From positions 1 through 64,000 of the forward strand of contig CAYGID010000003.1 of NCBI GenBank assembly GCA_964349835.1: a stretch of 64,000 nt of DNA. The letters are read 5' to 3'. This stretch comes from JAQVSH01 sp964349835 (GTDB lineage: Bacteria; Bacteroidota; Bacteroidia; Bacteroidales; UBA4181). Every line of letters starts with the position of its first letter. Positions within the stretch are counted from its first letter, which is position 1. Below the pieces are notes generated by a model that ran no database searches, was not told the origin of the DNA, and saw only the letters and a list, made by a program, of their open reading frames with translations. Position numbers and translations under genes: made by a program. Below are positions 46,297 through 53,794 of this stretch, piece after piece.

Positions 46297-46326
46297 AGGG
46301 CAATGGGTATCAAAATAATTGGCGCA

Positions 46327-46344
46327 CAAAGATAGGCAAAGATA
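46327..46344 (-). promoter_or_regulatory. Two adjacent -7 boxes for the DUF4290-murA operon
   Basis: TATCTTTG occurs twice on the minus strand (46337-46344 and 46327-46334), 10 bases apart, both matching TAnnTTTG. This suggests two close transcription starts about 24 and 34 bases before ATG 46296. No clear -33 element for either. Confidence 0.45.
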
Positions 46345-46512
46345 TGTAATAATACGGAACCGCGGGTCGACAGCCCGAGAGGCATAGCAAAATGACACGA
46401 AATTTCGGCTCGAAACAATATAAATTAAGAAACAGGTTGGATATTCTGCCAAAAAGTAGGATTTTTGTCTTAGAATTTGAGAATTTAAAATCTAACCGCA
46501 TTTATTCAAATC

Positions 46513-47421
46513 ATGATGGAAAAAATCAAAGTTGCCGTTGTTGGATATGGAAATATTGGCCGTTATACCGTCGAAGCGGTGTTGGAGGCTCCCGATATGG
46601 AGTTGGCAGGAGTGGTTCGGCGTGCCGAGTCGCTGCAAACCAGCCCCCCCGAACTAAACGGTGTTAAGGTGGTTTCTCATATTCAGGAACTCGGAGCTGT
46701 ACACGTGGCTATTCTGTGCGGCCCTACCCGTTCGATTCCCCAAACGGCATCGGCTATAGCGGCTCTGGGCATTCATACTGTCGACAGTTTCGACATCCAC
46801 GGGGAGGCGTTGTGGAATTTGAGGAGCCTTTTGGACACCCTCTGCAAAAAACATAACTGCACCTCCATCATTTCGGCCGGCTGGGATCCGGGAAGCGACT
46901 CTGTTGTGCGAACCCTTATGTTGGCCATGGCGCCTAAAGGGCTTACTTACACCAACTTCGGACCCGGCATGAGCATGGGACACTCAGTGGCTGCCAAATC
47001 GAAGGAGGGGGTAAAAAAAGCGCTCTCCATGACCATTCCTACCGGAACAGGAGTACACCGCCGCATGGTCTATATCGAGTTGGAAGAGGGTGCCGACTTT
47101 GCGAAGGTCGAGAAAGCGATTCTCTCCGACGATTACTTTTCAAAAGACCAAACCATAGTGCAGCAGGTGGCTTCGGTCGATGCACTGACCGACATGGGTC
47201 ACGGCGTGCTGATGGAGCGGAAAGGCGTTTCGGGCCGCACCCAGAACCAGCTTTTTGAATTCCGCATGAAGATTAACAATCCTGCCCTCACAGCACAGAT
47301 TCTTGTGAGCTGTGCAAGAGCCTGCACCAAACAGCAACCCGGCGCCTATACCATGCCCGAAGTTCCGGTAATGGATCTTCTGCCGGGCGACAGGGAGACT
47401 CTTGTAAAAAGCCTGGTATAG
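46513..47421 (+). CDS. ddh: meso-Diaminopimelate D-dehydrogenase
   Basis: 302 residues. N-terminal NADP-binding motif VAVVGYGNIGRYTVEAV, substrate-loop segment SAGWDPGSDSVVRTLM, and FGPGMSMGHSVAAKSK and TGTGVHRRMVYIELEEGADF segments typical of Ddh. It makes meso-DAP by reductive amination of tetrahydrodipicolinate in one step, for lysine and peptidoglycan. Two ATGs stand side by side at 46513 and 46516. Located near murA but transcribed in the opposite direction. A perfect 12-bp hairpin follows the stop. Confidence 0.95.
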   Translation: MMEKIKVAVVGYGNIGRYTVEAVLEAPDMELAGVVRRAESLQTSPPELNGVKVVSHIQELGAVHVAILCGPTRSIPQTASAIAALGIHTVDSFDIHGEALWNLRSLLDTLCKKHNCTSIISAGWDPGSDSVVRTLMLAMAPKGLTYTNFGPGMSMGHSVAAKSKEGVKKALSMTIPTGTGVHRRMVYIELEEGADFAKVEKAILSDDYFSKDQTIVQQVASVDALTDMGHGVLMERKGVSGRTQNQLFEFRMKINNPALTAQILVSCARACTKQQPGAYTMPEVPVMDLLPGDRETLVKSLV

Positions 47422-47435
47422 TCCGCTCTGTCTGC

Positions 47436-47473
47436 GCCTCCTTCCCGAATGCCAACGCACGCGGGAAGGAGGC
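47436..47473. terminator. Hairpin between convergent ddh and winged-helix gene
   Basis: GCCTCCTTCCCG (47436-47447) and its exact complement (47462-47473) form a 12-bp stem with a 14-base loop. T-tracts are lacking, but the position between two convergent stops suits a bidirectional terminator. Confidence 0.65.
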
Positions 47474-47497
47474 CAAGACATAATGATCAGCCTTTCT

Positions 47498-47680
47498 CTA
47501 TTTTGCCGAAACAGCGTAATAACAGCGGCGGGGCGATTCTACTCTATCAGCCTCTTTAAGTTGTTTGATGGCCTTATCAACCACTTTGCGATCGAGACCT
47601 GTGGCTTCGGCGATCTGCCCGGGCGATACCGGGGCTCCTGCCTTTTCCATATACTCCAGGATTATTGCATGATTCTCCAT
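47498..47680 (-). CDS. Small winged-helix DNA-binding protein
   Basis: 60 residues beginning MENHAIILEYMEKAGAPVSP, then a helix-turn-helix GQIAEATGLDRKVVDKAIKQL and a short wing with RCYYAV. The single domain resembles the MarR/ArsR-like winged helices annotated as minimal regulators in Bacteroidetes. An upstream in-frame ATG at 47749 would add an unrelated 23 residues. It probably binds DNA as a dimer; target unknown. Lies divergent from mlaE, whose promoter region it could control. Confidence 0.75.
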   Translation of the reverse strand: MENHAIILEYMEKAGAPVSPGQIAEATGLDRKVVDKAIKQLKEADRVESPRRCYYAVSAK

Positions 47681-47761
47681 AGGTTTTACATTGAATGGGT
47701 TAATAACCCCGAAAAATAAAACAAAATGCGTTTCCGGAGTGCAATCCATGATGGGAATTGA

Positions 47762-47769
47762 TACTTTTG
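47762..47769 (+). promoter_or_regulatory. Putative -7 box for mlaE-mlaF
   Basis: TACTTTTG matches TAnnTTTG, 16 bases before the mlaE ATG. No clear -33 element. Confidence 0.4.
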
Positions 47770-47784
47770 TATAAAAAATAGCGC

Positions 47785-48525
47785 ATGGCTGTTCTGGAAC
47801 ATATTGGAAAATATATGCTGTTTATGGGTCGGGTCTTTTCCAAACCCGAACGGTTCCGGGTATACTACAAACAGATTATCCGTGAAATTGAGAGTTTGGG
47901 CATCAGTTCCATTGGAATTGTAACCATAATCTCTCTCTTCATTGGGGCAGTAATTACCATTCAAACTGCCTACAATATGGAGAACCCGTTCCTCCCCTCC
48001 TATCTGATCGGACTTATGGCCAGAGATACCATTCTACTGGAATTCTCTTCGACCATCATTGCTCTTATTCTGGCAGGCAAGGCGGGCTCCAGCATTTCGT
48101 CCGAGATTGGCACCATGCAGGTTACCGAACAGATTGATGCGCTCGAAATCATGGGGGTCAACTCGGCCTGCTTCTTGGTTCTTCCCAAAATTATCGCTGC
48201 CCTCTTCTTCTTCCCGGTGCTTTGCGTAATGAGCATGATGGTAGGAATTTTAGGGGGATGGTCGCTCGGCTCCCTTTCGGGTGTGGTTGCCTCCGGAGAT
48301 TTTATCGCGGGCATCAGGTACGCCCTGAATCTCTATTATGTTTGGTACGCCGTCATGAAAATGCTGGTCTACGCTGTGATAATTACAACCATTCCGGCCT
48401 ATTTCGGTTATCATGTTACGGGCGGCTCGCTCGAGGTGGGAAAGGCTAGTACCACCTCCGTGGTTTGGAGCAGCATTTTAATCCTTGTGGCCGACTTGAT
48501 TCTCACCCAAATGATGCTCTCATGA
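47785..48525 (+). CDS. mlaE: MlaE-family lipid ABC transporter permease
   Basis: 246 residues with five to six membrane helices. The permease hallmark is present: LAGKAGSSISSEIGTMQVTEQIDALEIMGVN, then LVLPKIIAALFFFPVL. In proteobacteria MlaE works with MlaF and the MCE protein MlaD to move phospholipids between the inner and outer membranes. An MCE gene is not in this window, so its partner must lie elsewhere or downstream units differ. The stop overlaps the mlaF ATG by 4 bases. Confidence 0.94.
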   Translation: MAVLEHIGKYMLFMGRVFSKPERFRVYYKQIIREIESLGISSIGIVTIISLFIGAVITIQTAYNMENPFLPSYLIGLMARDTILLEFSSTIIALILAGKAGSSISSEIGTMQVTEQIDALEIMGVNSACFLVLPKIIAALFFFPVLCVMSMMVGILGGWSLGSLSGVVASGDFIAGIRYALNLYYVWYAVMKMLVYAVIITTIPAYFGYHVTGGSLEVGKASTTSVVWSSILILVADLILTQMMLS

Positions 48526-49298
48526 TTGAGCTCCGAAACATTTCAAAAAGTTTTGGCGACAAGGAAGTAACCAAAAACTTTTCGACCCTCTTCGAAAGCG
48601 GGAAAACTAACCTGGTGATTGGAGAGAGCGGCTCGGGAAAGACAGTTCTCATTAAGTTAATTGTGGGGCTGCTACTACCCGATTCGGGCGACATCGTGTA
48701 CGACGATGTGGTTTTTAATCGGCTGCCCTTCGAAGAGAAAAAGGAGATTCGCAAGCAAATCGGAATGCTCTTTCAGGGAGGTGCCCTCTTCGACTCCTCG
48801 ACCATCGAGGAGAATGTCCGTTTTCCCCTCAATATGTTTACCAATATGTCGACAGCCGAAAAGAGAAAGCGGGTCGATTTTTGCCTCGACCGGGTTAACC
48901 TGAGTGAGGCCCACAAACTCTATCCGGCCGAAATTAGCGGGGGAATGAAAAAACGGGCGGCCATTGCAAGGGCCATCGCCATGAATCCCAAATATCTTTT
49001 CTGCGACGAACCCAACTCCGGTCTCGATCCGCAAACTTCGATCCTGATCGACGATTTGATTAAGGAGATTACTATTGAATATAACATCACGACCATTGTG
49101 AACACCCACGATATGAATTCGGTGTTATCCATTGGCGATAAGGTGATTTTTGTGTACGAAGGCGAAAAGGGATGGGAAGGAACCAAAGAGGATATTCTTC
49201 ACACCCGGAACGAGGCGCTCAACAGCTTTGTTTTTGCTACCAATATGGGGAAAAAGCTCAAAAGTTTGTTGGGTTCGGCTACACCAAATCCCACCTGA
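48522..49298 (+). CDS. mlaF: MlaF-type ATP-binding protein
   Basis: 258 residues. Walker A GESGSGKTVLIK, Q-loop FQGGALFDSSTIEENV, signature EISGGMKKRAAIARAI, Walker B YLFCDEPNSGLD and switch His in VNTHD. Powers the MlaE permease. Start set at the ATG overlapping the mlaE stop. The 3' end overlaps the convergent U32 gene by 20 bases. Confidence 0.94.
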   Translation: MIELRNISKSFGDKEVTKNFSTLFESGKTNLVIGESGSGKTVLIKLIVGLLLPDSGDIVYDDVVFNRLPFEEKKEIRKQIGMLFQGGALFDSSTIEENVRFPLNMFTNMSTAEKRKRVDFCLDRVNLSEAHKLYPAEISGGMKKRAAIARAIAMNPKYLFCDEPNSGLDPQTSILIDDLIKEITIEYNITTIVNTHDMNSVLSIGDKVIFVYEGEKGWEGTKEDILHTRNEALNSFVFATNMGKKLKSLLGSATPNPT

Positions 49299-50520
49299 AA
49301 AGCTGGTCGCCACGGTGCACCCGGATTCCTGTTTTGAGCGAAAATCGCTGCCCTTTTTCGACCGAGGCCACCGGGTCGTACTCTAACCGCAACTCCCCCG
49401 CCTGCAATTCAACCACTCCCGTGGTAGCTCCGGTTATCAAAACCGTATCGCCCGTTTTCAAAGTTCCAGTCTCCAGCAAAAATTCAGCCACGCCCAAATT
49501 GGCAAACCAGTTGGTGCATTTTCCTAAATAGACCTTTCGCCGGGTGGCTTGAGAACCATATGTATGGCTCCATTCGCCCAACTTCTGGCCCAGATAGTAA
49601 CCATCCCAGAAACCGCGGTTAAAGACGCGCGACAGTCGCTCAATCCACCCTGCAATTTTCGATTCATCGGCGTAACTGCCATCGAGCCAAGCCTCAACCG
49701 CTTCGCGGTAACAAGAGGTTACAGTATACACATACTCCGCACCTCTGGCGCGACCCTCAATTTTTAGGACCCGCACACCTGAATCTAAAATTTTATTGAG
49801 GAAGCCGATGGTAGAAAGGTCTTTAGGCGACATAATATACTCATTGTCGACCTCCAGCTCAGTGTCGGTGTCGGTGTCGGTAACCCGATACGACCGTCGG
49901 CAGAGTTGCAGGCAGGCGCCCCGGTTGGCCGACTTCCCGTAGGTGTGCAGGCTTAGATAACATTTTCCGGAGACGGCCATACAAAGGGCGCCGTGCACAA
50001 ACATTTCGAGCTGCACCTCTCTGCCCGAAGGACCTGTAATTCTTTCATCGGCAATGGCTTTACGAATAAAGGCCACCTGTTCGAGATTCAGCTCGCGGGC
50101 CAGCACCATCACATCGGCAAACTGCGAATAGAAGCGAACCGCCTCTTGGTTGGCCACATTGACCTGAGTGGAAATGTGCACATTGACCCCTTTGCTGCGC
50201 GCGTACATAATGACCGCCATATCGGAGGCAATCACCGCAGTAATCCCTGCTTCGGCTGCCGCATCGATAGCCTGTTGCATAAAGGAGAGATCGTCGGGAT
50301 ATACCACAGTATTCATGGTGAGATAACTCTTGACTCCCATCTCGGCACAGCGAGCCGTAATGACGGGCAGGTCGGAGGGGGTAAAATTTACCGAAGAGCG
50401 GGCCCTCATGTTCAACTTGCCCACCCCGAAGTAAACGGAGTCGGCACCCGCGGCAATCGCAGCTTCGAGCGATTCGAGCGAACCGGCGGGAGCCATAATC
50501 TCTATATCTTTCCGGTTCAT
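49279..50520 (-). CDS. Peptidase U32 family protein
   Basis: 413 residues. The N-terminal EIMAPAGSLESLEAAIAAGADSVYFG barrel and the U32 signature EMFVHGALCMAVSGKCYLS followed by further Cys (GACLQLCRRSY) are clear. Despite the name, well-studied members (YegQ/TrhP, RlhA, UbiU/UbiV) act in RNA or quinone hydroxylation and several bind iron-sulfur clusters through such Cys residues, so an RNA-modification role is more likely than proteolysis. A run of TDTDTDTE is encoded by a 6-bp microrepeat. Last gene of the greA operon; ATG overlaps the histidine kinase stop. Confidence 0.92.
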   Translation of the reverse strand: MNRKDIEIMAPAGSLESLEAAIAAGADSVYFGVGKLNMRARSSVNFTPSDLPVITARCAEMGVKSYLTMNTVVYPDDLSFMQQAIDAAAEAGITAVIASDMAVIMYARSKGVNVHISTQVNVANQEAVRFYSQFADVMVLARELNLEQVAFIRKAIADERITGPSGREVQLEMFVHGALCMAVSGKCYLSLHTYGKSANRGACLQLCRRSYRVTDTDTDTELEVDNEYIMSPKDLSTIGFLNKILDSGVRVLKIEGRARGAEYVYTVTSCYREAVEAWLDGSYADESKIAGWIERLSRVFNRGFWDGYYLGQKLGEWSHTYGSQATRRKVYLGKCTNWFANLGVAEFLLETGTLKTGDTVLITGATTGVVELQAGELRLEYDPVASVEKGQRFSLKTGIRVHRGDQLFRWDLV

Positions 50521-51677
50521 ACGGTTGTTGATCGTTTATTTAGTTCTAAGCGAAAGGTGGTGCCTTTGTCAATCTCAGAACGGAGTACAAAAATACGCCC
50601 GCCATGATACGACTCAACAATCCGCCTCGACAGCGAGAGCCCCAATCCCCAGCCACGGCTCTTGGAGGTGTAGCCGGGCCGAAAGACCATCTCAAAGAGC
50701 TTTCGCGGAATCCCTTTACCCGAATCGGAAAAATCAATGCACACTTTATCGGTCTGATCAATAACCTGCACCACAATAGCCCCTGAACCCGACATGGCAT
50801 CGATGGCATTCTTACACAGATTTTCGATTACCCATCCAAAAAGGGGTTGATTCAAAGGAATCATATTCAGGCCTGTTGGTGCATGCAAAGTAAAAGAGAC
50901 CCGGCCCGACGACCGCTTCCTCATGTACGAAAGGGTGCTTTCGAGAGCCGACACCAAATCGCCGGGTGTGAGCACCGGGCGCGAACCAATTTTCGAAAAC
51001 CGGTCGGCAATCATCCGGAGTCGGCTGAGATCCTTATCGAGCTCCGAAATTAGCGAGAGGTCGTCAACCTTATCGCGAAGCAGTTCGGTGAGTGCCATCA
51101 AAGAAGAGATCGGCGTGCCCAACTGATGCGCCGTCTCCTTCGACAAGCCCACCCACACATGATTCTGTTCGGCGCGCTGCGCGGAGCGAAGCGCATAAAA
51201 ACCCACGGTAACAAAGAGCAGAACCAACAAGAGGTAAACATACGGATAGATCATCAGCATCCGCAAAGGGAGAGAGTGGCTGTAGTACACATAACTGTAC
51301 ACCCCCTGATTGTCGCCCAAAACGATGGGATCGTTGGCGTTTACCATCCGATGCAGATGCCTTTTCAATACCAGAGGGCTGCTGAGGCGTGCCGAGTCGA
51401 GATTGCTGTAAAGAAGGTTCCCGGCGGCATCGGTGCGGATCACCGGAATGGCAGTATTCGAAAGAATTACATGCAGATAGAAGCCCACCTCCTCTTCCGA
51501 TAATTCGGGACGACCTACGTAGGTGGTGGCCTCGGCCCATATCTCGGTCTTCTTCCGCTCTTCGGCTGCAAGCGAACGAACCAGCCTCTGGGTAAAAATA
51601 ACCGACCCGGCCCCGATGGTTATCATCAGGAATATGAGGAAGAAACGAATACCGTTGTGTATTCTCAGGCGGTCCAA
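50517..51677 (-). CDS. Sensor histidine kinase (orphan)
   Basis: 386 residues. Two membrane helices (about 10-30 and 138-163) bracket a periplasmic sensor region of roughly 105 residues with a PAS-like stretch (IPVIRTDAAGNLLYSN). The phospho-acceptor H184 lies in the H-box LSKETAHQLGTPISSL. N, G1 and G2 boxes follow (IENLCKNAIDAM, FSDSGKGIP, GWGLGLSLSRRIVESYHGG). No HAMP domain and no response regulator nearby. Between the HIT and U32 genes in the greA operon, 18 bases after the HIT stop. Confidence 0.95.
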   Translation of the reverse strand: MDRLRIHNGIRFFLIFLMITIGAGSVIFTQRLVRSLAAEERKKTEIWAEATTYVGRPELSEEEVGFYLHVILSNTAIPVIRTDAAGNLLYSNLDSARLSSPLVLKRHLHRMVNANDPIVLGDNQGVYSYVYYSHSLPLRMLMIYPYVYLLLVLLFVTVGFYALRSAQRAEQNHVWVGLSKETAHQLGTPISSLMALTELLRDKVDDLSLISELDKDLSRLRMIADRFSKIGSRPVLTPGDLVSALESTLSYMRKRSSGRVSFTLHAPTGLNMIPLNQPLFGWVIENLCKNAIDAMSGSGAIVVQVIDQTDKVCIDFSDSGKGIPRKLFEMVFRPGYTSKSRGWGLGLSLSRRIVESYHGGRIFVLRSEIDKGTTFRLELNKRSTTV

Positions 51678-51695
51678 TATGGTAGGTATATCCCC

Positions 51696-52094
51696 TTAAC
51701 TCTCAAAAGCCTTGCTGATCCGGAGGGCAATTTCGGAGAATTCCTCGGGAGTAAGTGATATTTTAGGATTCGAAAAATCGAGATCGCCCAATTGGCTCAC
51801 AGGCACCAGATGGATGTGGGCATGAGGGATTTCGAGGCCAATCACGGCAACCCCTACCCGATTACAGACAATCTCCTGCTTAATGGCCACAGCCACCTTT
51901 TTGGCAAAGAGAATCATCTTAGCCAAAAGAGTGTCGTCGAGGTCAAACAGATAGTCGGTTTCGACCTTGGGCACAACTAACACATGCCCCCTGGTTAAGG
52001 GATGGATATCGAGAAAAGCAAAAAAGAGGCTGTCTTCGGCTACCTTATAACAGGGAATCTCCCCTTCGATAATACGCGAAAAAAGCGTTGCCAT
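51696..52094 (-). CDS. HIT-family (HINT-like) protein
   Basis: 132 residues. The histidine triad is HAHIHLVPV, preceded by the family core FLDIHPLTRGHVLVVPK. Such proteins hydrolyse nucleoside phosphoramidates or related nucleotide conjugates in the cytosol. Lies 11 bases downstream of greA and is clearly co-transcribed with it, a pairing also common elsewhere in the phylum as far as I recall. Confidence 0.95.
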   Translation of the reverse strand: MATLFSRIIEGEIPCYKVAEDSLFFAFLDIHPLTRGHVLVVPKVETDYLFDLDDTLLAKMILFAKKVAVAIKQEIVCNRVGVAVIGLEIPHAHIHLVPVSQLGDLDFSNPKISLTPEEFSEIALRISKAFES

Positions 52095-52105
52095 GGTTCA
52101 CACAA

Positions 52106-52582
52106 TTAAGCACGTGAAATATCAAGAATTTCGAAAGTCATTTTTCCGGAGGGAACCTGAATCTCCACAATATCGCCAATTTTCTTACCTAAAAGACCTT
52201 TCCCGATAGGGGTATTCGCCGCAATCTTCCCCTCTTTCAGGTTGGCTTCCGTTTCGGTTACAAGGATATATTCCATGGTGACATTGGTCTTCAGATTTTT
52301 TATCTTCACCTTGGTCAGAATCTGAACCGACGAAGTGTCGATTTTCGTTTCGTCGATAATTCTGGCATGCATAATCAGATCCTCCAGTTTATGGATCCGA
52401 GCCTCAAGAAGTCCCTGAGCCTCTTTTGCAGCATCATACTCCGCATTCTCCGACAAATCACCCTTGTCGCGGGCTTCGGCTATCTGTCGCGAAATCGAGG
52501 GTCTGTCGACTGAAACCAATTGTTCAAGTTCGGCTTTCAGTTTATTTAACCCTTCTTCTGTGATGTACGAAACTTTTGCCAT
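52106..52582 (-). CDS. greA: Transcription elongation factor GreA
   Basis: 158 residues. N-terminal antiparallel coiled coil (about 1-75: YITEEGLNKLKAELEQL, ISRQIAEARDKGDLSENAEYDAAKEAQG with the acidic tip) and C-terminal FKBP-like domain (TPIGKGLLGKKIGDIVEIQVPSG). It rescues backtracked RNA polymerase by stimulating transcript cleavage. Heads an operon with the HIT, kinase and U32 genes. The leader contains a terminator-like hairpin only about 27 bases before the ATG, with a possible competing stem, so expression may be controlled by attenuation. Confidence 0.97.
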   Translation of the reverse strand: MAKVSYITEEGLNKLKAELEQLVSVDRPSISRQIAEARDKGDLSENAEYDAAKEAQGLLEARIHKLEDLIMHARIIDETKIDTSSVQILTKVKIKNLKTNVTMEYILVTETEANLKEGKIAANTPIGKGLLGKKIGDIVEIQVPSGKMTFEILDISRA

Positions 52583-52608
52583 ACTGTTTGTCTCCTTTAC
52601 TTATGTAC

Positions 52609-52655
52609 AAAAAAAAAATTCCGACTGCTCGGAATTCTATTTTTATCCTGAGCAG
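52609..52655 (-). promoter_or_regulatory. Terminator/anti-terminator-like leader of greA
   Basis: On the minus strand AATTCCGA and TCGGAATT (52617-52624 and 52629-52636) form an 8-bp stem with a 4-base loop, followed by ten T (from the stem base into 52609). Upstream, CTGCTCAGG (52647-52655) can pair instead with CCGAGCAG (52625-52632, one bulged A), which would break the terminator. Too little space remains for a promoter between the T-tract and ATG 52582, so greA must be read through it. Confidence 0.6.
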
Positions 52656-52763
52656 CCTCTATGATTTAAAAACGAAACGATGTTTGTGAAACAACCCGCA
52701 TTACTACCTTTTTACACGCTATAAAAAAGGGCATCGCCAAACACTATGCGACAACCCTTGTTA

Positions 52764-52771
52764 CAAAGGTA
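52764..52771 (-). promoter_or_regulatory. Putative -7 box for the greA operon
   Basis: TACCTTTG on the minus strand matches TAnnTTTG. Predicted start near 52757 gives a leader of about 175 bases containing the terminator-like hairpin. No clear -33 element. Confidence 0.4.
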
Positions 52772-52794
52772 ACCCTAAATTCTGAATAAAAAAA

Positions 52795-53295
52795 TCAGAT
52801 TTCCCGCCTCTCCAAAATTGTTTGATACAAAATGGCCTCTCTTAAATCGAACCCCGAACCCGTGCCAAAGGGGAGCGGCACCTCCACCTCCTCTTCGGGA
52901 GGGACAGATGCAAACATGCTCACTGCCGGGGCATTTCGCATGTCATAGCGACCCGAAAGGGTTTCCAGACCGATGAGCGTTTCGAGCGAAGCAGCCTCCT
53001 GGCCGGTTGACCCGGCAAGCTGATATTTTCCACCTCTATGTATTAGATTCGGCTCCGGCTCCGACTCAAGATTCGACTCAAGATCTGACTCAAAATCCGA
53101 CTCAAGCGATGAATCGGGTCGGCCAGCGTACTCCGTATCCCACAACTCGCGTGGTATCTCTGTTTCCTCCTCATGCACCTCACCGCCACCTGGCCGGGGA
53201 ACAACCAAATCGGCAGGCTTCCTCTTTCTTCCCACCATGATGGTAAAAAAAAGAATGGCAATGCTCATCAATATTTTCAATAACTGGTCGTCCAT
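52795..53295 (-). CDS. Small membrane-anchored acidic protein of unknown function
   Basis: 166 residues. One N-terminal hydrophobic helix (LLKILMSIAILFFTIMVG) followed by RKRK suggests a membrane anchor with a cytoplasmic tail. The tail is very acidic and has a run of short ESD/ESN/ESE units (about residues 62-77) encoded by a 12-bp tandem repeat, and ends in a short conserved-looking block (FDLREAILYQTILERREI). I do not recognise the family. The C-terminal block recalls short motifs seen at the ends of Bacteroidales hypothetical proteins, but no function can be given. Confidence 0.7.
   Translation of the reverse strand: MDDQLLKILMSIAILFFTIMVGRKRKPADLVVPRPGGGEVHEEETEIPRELWDTEYAGRPDSSLESDFESDLESNLESEPEPNLIHRGGKYQLAGSTGQEAASLETLIGLETLSGRYDMRNAPAVSMFASVPPEEEVEVPLPFGTGSGFDLREAILYQTILERREI
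53063..53110. repeat. 12-bp coding minisatellite, four units
   Basis: Four units of GACTCAAGATTC-like sequence (starting 53063, 53075, 53087, 53099) differing by one to five bases. They encode the acidic ESD-type tract of the overlying gene, so unit number can change without breaking the frame. Confidence 0.85.
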
Positions 53296-53343
53296 GACTT
53301 CACTTTGTCAATTTACCTACATTTGCAGAAAGAGAACCACACC

Positions 53344-53784
53344 ATGAAGCCAAAGGTAATTATATTTCTGTTATGCCTGCCCCTCAGTTTGGGCATTTCT
53401 TCATGCACAAAAGAGAACGACCATTTCCCGCGCCGTTATATTCCCCCCTTCTCCATGATGGTTTCGACCGAGATTGAACCTTATGCCGGTATTGGCTCCA
53501 TGATGCAGACCGGGAGAGAAAAGAGTTATCTCATTATTTACCGCCCCTCTTATGGCAAGTTTCAGGTGTACGACCGCCGATGCGGCTATTGCCCCAATCA
53601 CGACACTATGGTAGAGGTAAACGAATCGGCCACACATGCCGAATGCCCTGCCTGTCGCACCCGCTACACCTTTTATCCCGACGAATATTTGGGATGCAAC
53701 CCCTCCAGAGGAGTTCCTCTGCTAAGGGTCAGCTGTCGTCTGGAGGCAACCGATCGGTTAATGATTGGCGAAGGACTCTTCTAG
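53344..53784 (+). CDS. Lipoprotein with Rieske-like/zinc-ribbon Cys motif
   Basis: 146 residues. Lipoprotein signal peptide (MKPKVIIFLLCLPLSLGISSC). The mature part has strands and the metal-site pattern CGYCPNH ... CPAC (C80, C83, H86, C101, C104), placed as in Rieske domains but not matching the CxH...CxxH cluster motif. It could be a zinc-binding or altered Rieske-fold protein. A conserved-looking VPLLRV tail fits the Rieske fold. Start at 53344 is the ATG that gives the signal peptide. It converges on ahcY with a 10-base gap. Confidence 0.75.
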   Translation: MKPKVIIFLLCLPLSLGISSCTKENDHFPRRYIPPFSMMVSTEIEPYAGIGSMMQTGREKSYLIIYRPSYGKFQVYDRRCGYCPNHDTMVEVNESATHAECPACRTRYTFYPDEYLGCNPSRGVPLLRVSCRLEATDRLMIGEGLF

Positions 53785-53794
53785 CCCGAAATCT

